64,000 nucleotides of DNA from Aplectana chamaeleonis (lineage: Eukaryota; Nematoda; Chromadorea; Rhabditida; Cosmocercidae), in contig JAPDOI010000424.1 in the NCBI GenBank assembly GCA_029168955.1, positions 553,304 through 617,303 of the forward strand. Reading direction: 5' to 3'. Shown in pieces: positions 54,912 through 64,000 of the stretch (position 1 is the first letter of the stretch; the number at the start of each line of letters is the position of its first letter). A program made the translations under genes and the position numbers. The notes beneath the pieces were generated by a model. It worked only from the letters and a program-made list of their open reading frames with translations. It did not search any database and had not been told where the DNA came from.

Positions 54912-56352
54912 AATATTATTGATTATTCTTGTGCCAGACAAGGTTGTTTGATGGGATGGTTTTATTTTCGACCTAATGTTTCGACTGACGTCTTCTTCAG
55001 AAGCCTAAAAGAGTGCTTCGAGCATTATATTATTTGTGATTTACCCTATCAAGCGCCTCCTCCCCGCCAGCAGTTCTGAGTCGCTGTGAGGAGCCACACA
55101 GAAGCGCGCTCAAATAGGATCAGGCCAGCAAACCACGTGACTCCACCGTTGAGCAGGGCTCCGCCACTACCGTTGTGAGTGAACCAGTATGCGCGAATGA
55201 ACGCCTTCGTGAATCTGATGGTGGCTATAGCTCGAGTGCTGTGCCAACGGCAAGGGATCACTCGTGATTGCGGGTGGCTCAGATCTGTTATTGATAAACG
55301 GGTCATTTTCGTGTATCCATGGGGCCTCTAATGACTTTCTCCGCTGATATTTCGCGTTCGCAGGCCAGAATCCTACAAGCCACATCGTAATCGGCACCGT
55401 TATTGATTGCTCCTCCACTTTATGTCTCCCGAGCGGTGTTCTTGGATCGTTGCGCCTTTTCCCTGGCAGTTGTTCCATCAGAAGTACCGCTAATGATCTT
55501 GAGTTTCTCCTATGTATATGCTGCATTGCGTAGCAAGCATTTTATTTCGTATACACAGCGGTGCCGATTACGATGTGGCTTGTAGGATTCTGGCTTGCAG
55601 ACGCGAAATATCAGCGAGAAAGTCATTCGAGGCCCTATGGATACATGAAAATGACCCTTTATGAATAACAGATCTGAGCGACCCGCAATCACGAGTGATC
55701 TCTTGCCGTTTGCACAGCACTGTAAGTTATAGCCACCATTAGACTCACAGAGGCGCTATTGCTCGCCATCAACCCGCCGGGGAGTCGAAGGGTAGATGAA
55801 TTCGAAAATTCAGTACAAAATGCGCGCTCCGCGGCCACCTCTCGCCTCCTTGGCTTCCCTCGCGACCGCCGGAATTTTTTGAATCACATGGCTGAATAAT
55901 GGCCGCTTCGCGATGGAATCTTTATCTTTTCGCATTGATATCGATACGTAACACAGGTTGCATTTCCATCTTACATGGTGTGAGATGGGTTGATCTGCTC
56001 CTCTGCCGCGCGCGGTATCATCTCTTCCGCTTCCCTTCGACTTCCCTACGCGGGTTGTTGGCAAATACGACCCCTGGTCTACTCACAACGGTAGTGGCGG
56101 AGCCCCGCTCAACGGTGGAGTGACGTGGTTTGTTGACCTGATCCTGTTTGAGCGCGACTGTGTGGCTCCTCACAGCAACTCAGAACTGCTGGCGAGGAGG
56201 AGGCGCTTGATACCAGGGTAAATCCGAAATAATATAATGCTCCGAAGCACTCTTTTAGGCCTCTGAAGAAGACGTCAGTCGAAACGTCGAGCCGAAAATA
56301 AAATCATTCCATCAAACAACCTCGTTTTGGGACCAAGAATAATCAATAATAT
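54912..56352. repeat. 1.4-kb nested inverted repeat with hammerhead-like cores
   Basis: Outer arms 54912-55175 and 56084-56352 are near-perfect inverted copies (for example ATTCCATCAAACAACC and its complement; GCTCAACGGTGGAGTGACGT and its complement). A second inverted pair lies inside: 55200-55405 with 55556-55760 (TACGATGTGGCTTGTAGGAT, CACGAGTGATC). Each outer arm carries CTGAAGA-AGACGTCAGTC-GAAAC (plus strand 56263-56285; minus strand 55000-54979), the arrangement of a minimal hammerhead ribozyme core. Such cores are known in Penelope-like retroelement repeats; no GIY-YIG or RT coding sequence is seen between the arms. Confidence 0.8.
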
Positions 56353-56355
56353 TCT

Positions 56356-56450
56356 GTACATGCAATACCCGCGCTAAGTTTTGTAAAAGCCAGGAGCATT
56401 TGCCAAACTTTTTTACAGTTACTTTTAGTTATTTGTTTAACTACCCAAGT
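56356..56450. repeat. Terminal fragment of palindromic family 3
   Basis: CATGCAATACCCGCGCTAAG then TTTTGTAAAAGCCAGGAGCA matches the end of the 39045-39890 palindrome and stops within ~70 bp. Confidence 0.75.
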
Positions 56451-56459
56451 TTGAGGTCT

Positions 56460-59400
56460 GGTTTCGTATCGAGCCGATGGTCCGACTTCTGTGTGCCGCT
56501 ACTACTATTCACGTGAGCGTTGCTGGGAGTTGCCGAGCGTCTTCGATTGGGCTCTCCACAGGCGAGGAACCGTGTGGCGGGTTCTGCAATTTCATCGTCA
56601 ACCTTAAAAAAGCCACCGTAACAGATGGATTTCGGCCTATCTCCTCTCTGTGTTCCTGATGCCCGCCGCTCCCGCTGTCCTTTTGAGATGATGACCTGGA
56701 GGAAATCGGCCAAAGAAGGCAAAGATGGATGTTCACAGTCGCCGAATGGAATCGAGATGGTGCTCGAACAACTGCAGGCGGACAAGAAGGCCCCGGAATA
56801 TATGAAGGCTTTGTTTGTCCATTTATTCCACGTGCAGAGCGAGCTCTCCGCGGTTCTGGCGAAGAACCAAGAGCTGCAGGAGAAGGTCACAGCTTTAGGT
56901 TCAGAAAACTCCGCACTCAAGAGTGCGCTAGTGGTTTGCTGAGGCTAAGCTTTCTCCATCACCCGCCCAGCGAAACTCCCCTGTTGTTGACAGTCGTGTG
57001 GTTAATGGTAGGCATAGTGTAGACGCTGAGGAGAAAGAGCGGTTGCGCTCCTTGGATTTTGCATCAGGAGTGCCTGAATCTTCTAAGAAGCTGTCCATTG
57101 AGAGAACAAAAAGATGATTACTCTGTCATAGAAGATGTGTTGAATCATTTGAGTGTAGAATGTATCACTTGTAAGGTTTATAGGCTATGGAAGTCACAGG
57201 TTGATCGGCCCGGCGTTTGTTGAAAGTTGTTCTTCCTTCTAGCTATTACCAGAGCCTGACGCTGCGTAGGACTCCTCGACCGCGAACCTTCTCCCGTGAC
57301 GGGGTCGTGATAAGGCCTTCGCTCACAAGGGAAGAACACTGGCACGCCGGCGAGGAGCTGCTATTGCGCGTCGCTCACCTGCTAATGTTGCTCGCTCTAG
57401 CTCGCGGCCTTTTCAATCCAGTACGCCTGTTACCCATCTTGGCACGCTTCCTCACGATCCCAGTAGGGTTGTTGTTGATTCGAGCACGCTTGTTGCCGAT
57501 TCGAGTTTACTAGTAGTTGATACTGCTACATTTTCAGCTGTTCCAAATGCTACTGCTACTGCTCCGGTGGCGGAAAAACGCGTGAAATATCCTCAGGACG
57601 GATCTCATGGTATTTCATGTTTTACAACAAATATACGTTCTATTGCCAAAAACAATGATTCTTTAGTAATTCTTTTACAGGATAAAAACACTGATGTTAT
57701 CCAGCGCTCACTGAAACGTGGCTCAAGGCTGGAATTGAATTGGCGCCTCTGCTGGGGGACTGGAGTTCTCACTACGACATTCTCAGGTGTGACCGTAGTC
57801 GCAGAGAGAGGAAGTGGGGTTGCTCTGTTCGTTAAGGAAACCTTACTCACCAGTTCTTGTCTTCAGTGAGTCTGTTACGGACTCATATGAAGTTATGTGC
57901 AGACATTAAGAGTAGGGCTCGTGATTGGCACGAGGTTGATTGTAGTTTATAAGAGGCTCCTAGTTGTACCGCAGTGATGATTGAACAGTTGAACGCAAGT
58001 ATTAGTGATATGGTGTCCGTTAACTACCCCTGCATAACCACCGGTGACTTCAATTTCCCTGAAGTGCTATGGGAGGAGCACCTATACCGCCATTAGTTCT
58101 GTTTCCAGGAGTTTTTTGAATGTGTGACGCACTCATTCTCTGTCGCAGTATGTTAAATCGGAGACTTGTGGGGGTAATATCCTAAATTTGGTGCTCTGCT
58201 CTGAAACTGATTTCGTCTCGAATACAAGTGTCTTGCCTCCCCTGGGTTCGAGTGACCACTCCTTTAGTTCAGTACAGGCTCCAAGCTTCGTAAACAAAAT
58301 ACCATGAGGAAAGGTGAAAAAAGAAATTTTAAGGCAGCTCGTTTTGACCTGATGAAGGAATTATCTGATGAATGTTGACTGGTATAGTTCTTTTCAGTCG
58401 GAGGCTGCGGTTATTTTTGTTATTTTTTTTATTTATTTATTTTTTGTTATTATTTTTTTTTGAAAATACGAAGTTTTAATGGCCATAATCCAACACTGCA
58501 TTGAACTTTTTGTACCGATGCACATGGTTCCTAGCGGTCACTGCAGGCTTCCCCCATACCTCAAGGCGTTTCGAGGGTTGCGCACAGATGCATGATTTGC
58601 TGCAAAAGAATATAATACCACCGCTAGATGGGCAAAGTTCAAGGACATAAATGGTAAGTTCAGACGCAAGCTTAAAAAGTACAACGATAGCATAGAAGAA
58701 AAGGTCATCGAGTCGGAAGATAGGAATGCATTTCACAAGCTTTTGAACTCCAGAGTGCATGATAAAAAACCATTGGGGCGCTAAAGACGTCTGATGGAAG
58801 TATCCTCAGGGCTGATAGGGACAAGGCAGAACTTTTGGTAAATACATTCGAACATTCATTTTCAAGAGCTTCTTCTCTGAACCAAGCAGGAGCTGGATTT
58901 CCCCGAACTTCGAGGTGATGCAAGATTCATGTTGGATCTATAAGGAAAGAAATTATTACTGAACTATTGAAATGGCCGAATTCATCTTCAAGAACGCCGG
59001 ATGATATCCCTCTGAAGTTCGTGAAGAGTCATCATGATATAGCAAGAGACCGCTAGAGTTCATTTTCAGCAGAGCTTCATGACAAGCGAGGTTTCCGAAT
59101 CGATGGAAATTATCTTGTGTCACTCCTCTTCCTGAAAAGGCGCCATTCACAGAGCCTTCCAACTACAGACCAGTTAGTATAAAGTCATTGTTCGCTAGGT
59201 TGTTCGAAAAAATTCTAAAGAAGAGAATAGGAGCACATCTCGGAAATTGTTCGGTTATTTCCCCCCATCAACATGGCTTCCAAAGGGTAAGTCAACTGTG
59301 ACAGCTATGATTGAAGCCCTAAACAACTGGACGTCTCTTTTAGACCAAGGTAGTAATGCCGATGTTGTTTTTTAGATTTCTCCAAGGCATTTGACAAAGT

Positions 59401-60347
59401 CTCACATCATAAGCTAATACAAAAGCTAACAATGGTAGGCGTACACCCGCGCATAGTTTCTTGGATTACCCCATTTTTGGAGCATAGGACCTTTTCGATT
59501 CGAATGAACACTTCGTATTCGCAGAATCACCCAGTGTGTAATGAAGTTCCGCAGGGTAGAAGTTCTTTCACCAATTCTGTTCAATATAAACACGCACGAG
59601 CTGGGGGACTTATTAAGTAGGTTTTGGGAGTAGATTTCTGTGCAATTGCAGACGATATAAAAAATTTTCATTGAGCTTGGCTCCAGGGGAGGACATTGAG
59701 GCAATCCAAAATGCAATAGACGCAATGGCGGTCTGGTCTCATGAATGGGCACTTACCGTTATCGAAGGAAGAAAACGAAAACTCTGCACCTGGGTTCCTT
59801 CGAATAACTGTCATACCTATAATGTCGAAAGGACTGAGATCGACAATGTCGAGCAGATCACTGACTCAGGATTCATCCTCACTGAAACCTCAGTTTTGAC
59901 AAGCACTGCGAATCGGTATCTACCAGAGCCACCGTGGCCGTCAATAATAATATATTCAGGGGACTGGGGACAAGCAGCAGCGCGGTGCTACTTAGAGCCT
60001 ACAAAACCTATGTGAGACCTATTCTCTTGAGTATGGGACACCGGTGTACTTTCCGCACAAAAAGAAAGCGTAGATTAGACTTGAAAAGGTGCAAAACGGG
60101 TTCACGAGGAAGTTGATGTTCAGGAAAAGTGGATTTTGCCATTATCAACAAATGCCATCTGCAGAAACCAGGAATAGTGGGCTCAACTTGCAATCTCTTT
60201 TGATAAGAAGAAAGTTTAATGACTTACTACTACTGCACAAAATCTTGTCTCAACCGGCATTTGGTCTCCGTCCTGAGTGTATTGTCGAGGTGAGAACATC
60301 AAATTTCAGGGAAGGAGCTTCAAAAATTCTGCGCAAAAACTTGAACC
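56460..60347 (+). mobile_element. CR1-like non-LTR retrotransposon, decayed but nearly full length
   Basis: ORF1 remnant at 56690-56942 has a coiled coil (VQSELSAVLAKNQELQEKV). An endonuclease remnant starts at ~57605 (HGISCFTTNIRSIAKNNDSL, then RERGSGVALFVKETL, SDHSF-like). RT follows from ~58630 with ALKTSDGS, a frame-broken NYRPVSI-like block (~59160), STVTAMIEALNNW, FSKAFDKVSHHKL, QNHPVCNEVPQG and a catalytic-box remnant CAIADDIK (~59640-59665). The C-terminus is NGFTRKLMFRK, LQSLLIRRKFNDLLLLHKIL and FREGASKIL. Numerous stops and frameshifts make it inactive. It ends where the TTAA MITE begins at 60348. Confidence 0.85.
58395..58470. repeat. T-rich low-complexity run
   Basis: TTTATTTATTTATTTTTTG-type sequence inside the decayed retrotransposon, just before an unrelated-looking junction. 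Confidence 0.8.
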
Positions 60348-60835
60348 TTAAAGGCAGTGTACACGATGAAAAATGTGTTTCAGTTTCCACTAGGAATGGG
60401 TAGTGGAGGGGCACAATGTAACGTTGACGTCGAAAGAACGCATGAAAACGAGCCAGGAAAAGCTCCAAAGAGCCTGAAGTTGCCATTCGAGCGCAGGCAA
60501 ACACCTCAAAGCGCATCACACGCCCACAGACGTACACAAATGAATGCTCGAGATGGAGAGATGAGCGATGGTTTCACAATCATTAGCGTTCTTCCCTTCA
60601 TTCTGAACTTCTCTCTTTACTCAGGTTAGCTCGCATAGATCGGCTGCAAAAGACGCAAGTTACAAGCCTCGGACAACTCGTCCACCATTTTCCTTGCTCA
60701 ATTTTGAGGGCCATAACTCCATTCCCAGAAGGTCTTGTACGATTTCAGAACATCATTGGAATCAGCGTGGGGCCGTTTTCAAGATAGCCGGGAAAACAGA
60801 AAAACAATTTTTCATCGTGAAGACACTGCCTTTAA
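60348..60835 (+). mobile_element. TTAA-flanked MITE, family 1
   Basis: Left TTAAAGGCAGTGTACACGAT, right ATCGTGAAGACACTGCCTTT with TTAA. Family 1 interior: GTAACGTTGACGTCGAAAGA, CGGACAACTCGTCCACCA, GGAATCAGCGTGGGGCCG. Inserted at or next to the 3' end of the CR1-like element. Confidence 0.88.
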
Positions 60836-61169
60836 CTGCAGGCGCTTTTTCTTTATTAATGGGGCGACTCCTGCATTTGAACGGCTCGGGAGACTCAAAT
60901 CCATCCCTGTGAGTCATAAGGCGTTCAGGAAACTTGCAACTGAATACTTCGAGAACGAACCTGGCGAGCGCTAATCCTTCTAGAGCGGTCACCTTTACTC
61001 TCGCAATTACGGGCTATACGTATATCTGCTTTGAATCCATTGCTTTATCTGACCGAAATACTGGTGGTATTTCCCTCGTTGTTACCCAGATGTTTTTTTG
61101 TTGGTGATTTCATATATGAGCTGTTCATTGCACATAAGCCTGGTCCGCAGGCTTATGTAAATAAATATA
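60836..61169. other. Intergenic DNA, possible LINE tail remnant
   Basis: RLGRLKSIPVSHKAFRKLATEYF in a plus-strand frame at ~60880-60950 has the flavour of a LINE C-terminus and may continue the CR1-like element beyond the MITE. Otherwise nothing is recognised. Confidence 0.35.
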
Positions 61170-61640
61170 ATATATCTAACTTGGCAAAAAAGCGTCCGGT
61201 GCATGCAACATTTTTGAACGAAGATGTTTTTTGAATTCTGAAAATGCTATCATATTCACAGCTCGAATTCCTACATAATAATGTGCATTGTGTACCAAAG
61301 TTCCCAAAAATAGCTTTGTTTGGAGTAAATTGCTTTTGCAGTCGTTTCACAAAAACGTCGCGCGCGGCAAAGTGCGACAGAGGCTTCGAGTAGTAATTGT
61401 ACGGGTGATAGAAGGGCTGATCTCTATGTTTTAATCGTGGATTAGATGGAATTGGCGAGCTATCTCAAGAGATCTATTACAGATAAATTTCCGAAATCCT
61501 TCATTGAACACTCTCAGGAGCTTCCTAGAAAAGTCCGACTTTTGTTGCAGAAAAGCCCCAGAACCGACAGATGGTGGATTTCGGAAATCCAATCTGCACA
61601 GATTTTAGAGATAGCCCCACCTCATCCAATTCTGGAAAAA
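61170..61640. repeat. Partial copy of palindromic family 3
   Basis: GGCAAAAAAGCGTCCGGTGC, CATTTTTGAACGAAGA, GAATTCCTACATAATAATGT and AAACGTCGCGCGCG match the left arm of 39045-39890 in the same order. The terminal CGCGCTAAG end is missing. Confidence 0.75.
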
Positions 61641-62309
61641 CATAGATATTGTTCATCTATTAGGGGCCGAATAGACTCCCACCACTGGAAAGCGCAACGG
61701 CATGCAATGGAGGATTCGATCATTTTGGCGACGCATGATCGCTCAGAACTTTTGAAACAGGTTGTTAACGCGCTAAAAGCCACTTCGTTCGGTGCAAACA
61801 CGTTATTCGCGTCTTGGTATGGTGCAGGCAGGCTTTTCGGTGTAGACGACCCAGGAAGCACCGAGCAAGCAGCCTTACTGGGGGTTTCGATGCGTCACCA
61901 GCTCATTGACACTTCGTTCCGTGCAAGCCTCCTTTATCGTGGATCGGTAGGGTGCGAATCAGCTTCAGTTCCGTGCAATCAGCCTTAGGTACGTAAAGCA
62001 CCGTGCAAGCAGCCTATGGCAGGGTGCCGAACCGTTCCAGCAGCTTTGCACAGAGTTGACACATATCCTGCGGGTATTCGGCTCTACAGCAATGCCTGCT
62101 CATCGGTCGTCTTTTTGCTTCGTTCATTAGCAGTCGTGCGGTTTCCTTTCATTTCTCTCTCTGATGTTGATGTTTTTAAGATGTTTAATGCCCTTTTTAG
62201 CCTGATATAGCATAAAGATATAGCAAGATAGGCGAGTTGGACACAAAACTCAGATGTCAAGCTCACCCCACCTTTTTATTATCACTGGAACTTTGTTCGT
62301 TTGTGACAA
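61641..62309. other. Intergenic DNA with weak short repeats
   Basis: CCGTGCAAGCAGCCT-like words recur at ~61860-62010 (four copies, irregular). No gene is recognised. Confidence 0.4.
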
Positions 62310-62500
62310 TTAAATCTTTCATTAGTCCCCGTCTTTTGCAATTATTCTCTTTCCTGACTGCTCCGTTCTCTCCAGCGGACCCCAACTAATTCTGCTTTGC
62401 CTGGAAACATTCTTCCATTCTTGATTAATCCCTTTTTCACCGATGACAACCACCGTGGACATGTTCATCCAATCGGACAACTGGTCATTCCATAGTAATA
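62310..62500. repeat. Dispersed repeat shared with 35655-35860
   Basis: GCTCCGTTCTCTCCAGCGGA, AACTAATTCTGCTTTGCC, TTTTTCACCGATGACA and ATCGGACAACTGGTCATT parallel the 35.7-kb copy. It runs directly into the tetranucleotide microsatellite. Confidence 0.7.
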
Positions 62501-62505
62501 AAGGA

Positions 62506-63051
62506 GAGTGGTGTCCGTCCGTCCGTCGACCGTCCGTCCGTCCGTCCGTCCGTCCGTCCGTCCGTCCGTCCGTCCGTCCGTCCGTCCGTCCGTGCGATCC
62601 GTCCGTCCGTCCGTCCGTCCGTCCGTCCGTCCGTCCGTCACCGTCCGTCCGTCCGTCCGTCCGTCCAGCGTCCGTCCGTCCGGCCCGTCCGTCCGTCCGT
62701 CCGTCCGTCTGTCCGTCCATCCCGTCCGTCCGTCCGTCCATCCGTCCGTCCGTCCGTCCGTCCCGTCCGTCCGTCCGTCCGTCCGTCCGTCCATCCGTCC
62801 GTTTTGTCAGTCCGTCCGTCCGTCAGTCAGTCGGTCAGTCGGTCGGTCAGTCAGTCAGTCAGTCAGTCAGTCGGTCGGTCAGTCGGTCAGTCAGTCAGTC
62901 AGTCAGTCAGTCGGTCAGTCAGTCAGTCAGTCGGTCAGTCAGTCAGTCAGTCAGTCGGTCAGTCCGTCCGTCAGTCAGTCCGTCCGTCCGTCCGTCATTC
63001 AGTCAGTCAGTCAGTCGGTCAGTCCGTCCATCGATCCGTCCGTCAGTCCGT

Positions 63052-63083
<32 letters not shown>

Positions 63084-63226
63084 CCGTCCGTCCAGTCAGT
63101 CAGTCAGTCGTCAGTCAGTCAGTCACTCGGTCAGTCAGTCAATCGTCAGTCGGTCAGTCAGTCAGTCAGTCAGTCAGTCAGTCGTCCGTCAGTCAGTCCG
63201 TCCGTCCGTCCGTCCGTCCGTCGGTT
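62506..63226. repeat. Tetranucleotide microsatellite (GTCC)n grading into (GTCA/GTCG)n
   Basis: About 720 bp. The left 300 bp is nearly pure GTCC; from ~62820 it becomes mixed GTCA and GTCG, with a return to GTCC at ~63198-63222. Occasional single-base slips shift the phase. Ser-Val/Pro-Ser-Val frames through it are artefacts. Confidence 0.98.
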
Positions 63227-63289
63227 ACGGTGTGCATTCTGTAATTGCAGACTTACGTGTTTTACAAGGGGTTACGCTCAAAAGAACCG

Positions 63290-63690
63290 AACGGGATGTC
63301 GAAGAAAGTGAGCGGGACCCCAGCGGCAGCGCCCAACGCCGAAAGAAGTTGTACGGGACCCATGTGGGAGTGCACCGTACGCTATAGAAAGTGTGCGGGA
63401 CCCATTTGAGAGTGCGCCGGACGCCATAGAAAGTGTATGGAATCCATTCAGGAGGTGCGCCGGACGCGCTAGAAAGTGTGCACGGTGCCCATGTTAGAGT
63501 GCGACGGACACCGCCACAAAGATGTGCGGGACCCATGTAAGAGAGGAGCCGAACGCCATAGAAAGTCTGCGGGACCCATGTAGAAGTGCGCCTGTAAAGA
63601 AAGTGTGCGCGACCTCAGGAAGTGATCTCGACACCGTAGAGAAGTGTGCGCGGTGCTACGTAGCAATGCGCAGGACGCCGCAGAAAGAAA
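63290..63690. repeat. Diverged 42-bp satellite array, same family as the SRP72 intron
   Basis: GTGCGGGACCCAT..GAGTGCGCCGGACGCCATAGAAA-type units about 40-45 bp long, e.g. near 63396, 63437 and 63520. Words GTGCGGGACCCA, GTGCGCCGGACGC and TAGAAAGTGT are the satellite signature. About nine units with many changes and length variants. Confidence 0.88.
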
Positions 63691-64000
63691 AATACCTTCG
63701 AAACGAGGCGAGAACGCTGATTTACAGGATTTGCCGCACTTCGGATTGATTTTGCGTGCGTGCACAACTGAACCAGATTTATTGCTTTTTCGCTATAATT
63801 TTACCGCTGTCCGCGTTTTTCATGTGTCAACATGTGCGGCGAGCAACCTTTATGTATACAACAAAATATATTGAGGCAAGAGTACTCTGGGCCGATTCTA
63901 TATATGCAAAGACAACTTGATAATTTCAGGGGGTCTGGGGATAAGCCCCCAGCCAGCCGTCAGGCAGGCGTAGTCGCTGGACGGCTGGTCTATGTTAAAG
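63691..64000. other. Right edge, small GC-rich hairpins
   Basis: GGGGGTCTGGGGATAAGCCC pairs with itself and CCAGCCGTC...GACGGCTGG (63951-63989) forms a second hairpin. No gene is recognised before the window ends. Confidence 0.5.

Noticed and set aside
62322..63387. ORFs rich in Arg-Pro-Ser-Val or Asp-Gly-Arg-Thr
   Set aside because: Translations of the GTCC/GTCA tetranucleotide microsatellite.
63895..63990. GC-rich hairpins resembling a bacterial terminator or a structured RNA
   Set aside because: Eukaryotic context, no T-run, and no recognisable RNA family; too little sequence before the window ends.

Overview
The window is eukaryotic and reads as intron-rich nematode DNA. It has GT-AG introns, a cuticle-collagen-type sequence with Gly-X-Y repeats and a YCPCP C-terminus, PHD-finger non-LTR retrotransposons and dense foldback MITEs. 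A clade V parasitic nematode (hookworm or strongylid type) fits best, but that is inference from gene content and repeat style, not from a species marker. Only one gene can be reconstructed with confidence.

Layout. 1-5900 (minus) holds two related PHD-finger/endonuclease/reverse-transcriptase non-LTR retrotransposons, one apparently inserted inside the other. Their remains form one chimeric 1255-codon ORF. 6066-25470 (plus) holds 13 exons (511 residues plus stop) of SRP72, the 72-kDa protein of the signal recognition particle; the first ~130 residues lie upstream of the window. Its second intron in the window is 9.6 kb. It contains a perfect (TG)n tract of 531 bp, two foldback elements and a 7.5-kb satellite with a 42-bp unit and a 329-bp higher-order repeat. 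The next intron carries a retroelement fragment that duplicated the splice acceptor, and a later intron carries an RTE-like element nested in another retroelement.

25.5-36 kb is repeat-rich intergenic DNA: a 94-bp satellite array, a GTTACATGTAAC palindrome cluster and several TTAA-flanked MITEs. 36.26-37.50 kb is a cuticle collagen broken by many small frameshifts. 38-56 kb is almost entirely palindromic elements and TTAA MITEs, ending in a 1.4-kb nested inverted repeat whose outer arms carry a hammerhead-ribozyme-like core. 56.4-60.35 kb is a decayed CR1-like retrotransposon with a MITE at its 3' edge. The last 2 kb has a 720-bp tetranucleotide microsatellite and a small diverged array of the same 42-bp satellite found in the SRP72 intron.

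Nothing here forms an operon or a new multi-gene pathway. The notable biology is genomic: a housekeeping SRP gene that keeps an intact reading frame and splice signals although its introns have been heavily colonised, and one satellite family present as an intronic HOR array, a diverged array at the far end, and possibly an ancestral form at 26.7-28.1 kb. All splice sites were called by eye from reading frame, GT-AG signals and recalled SRP72 family conservation; no alignment was run.
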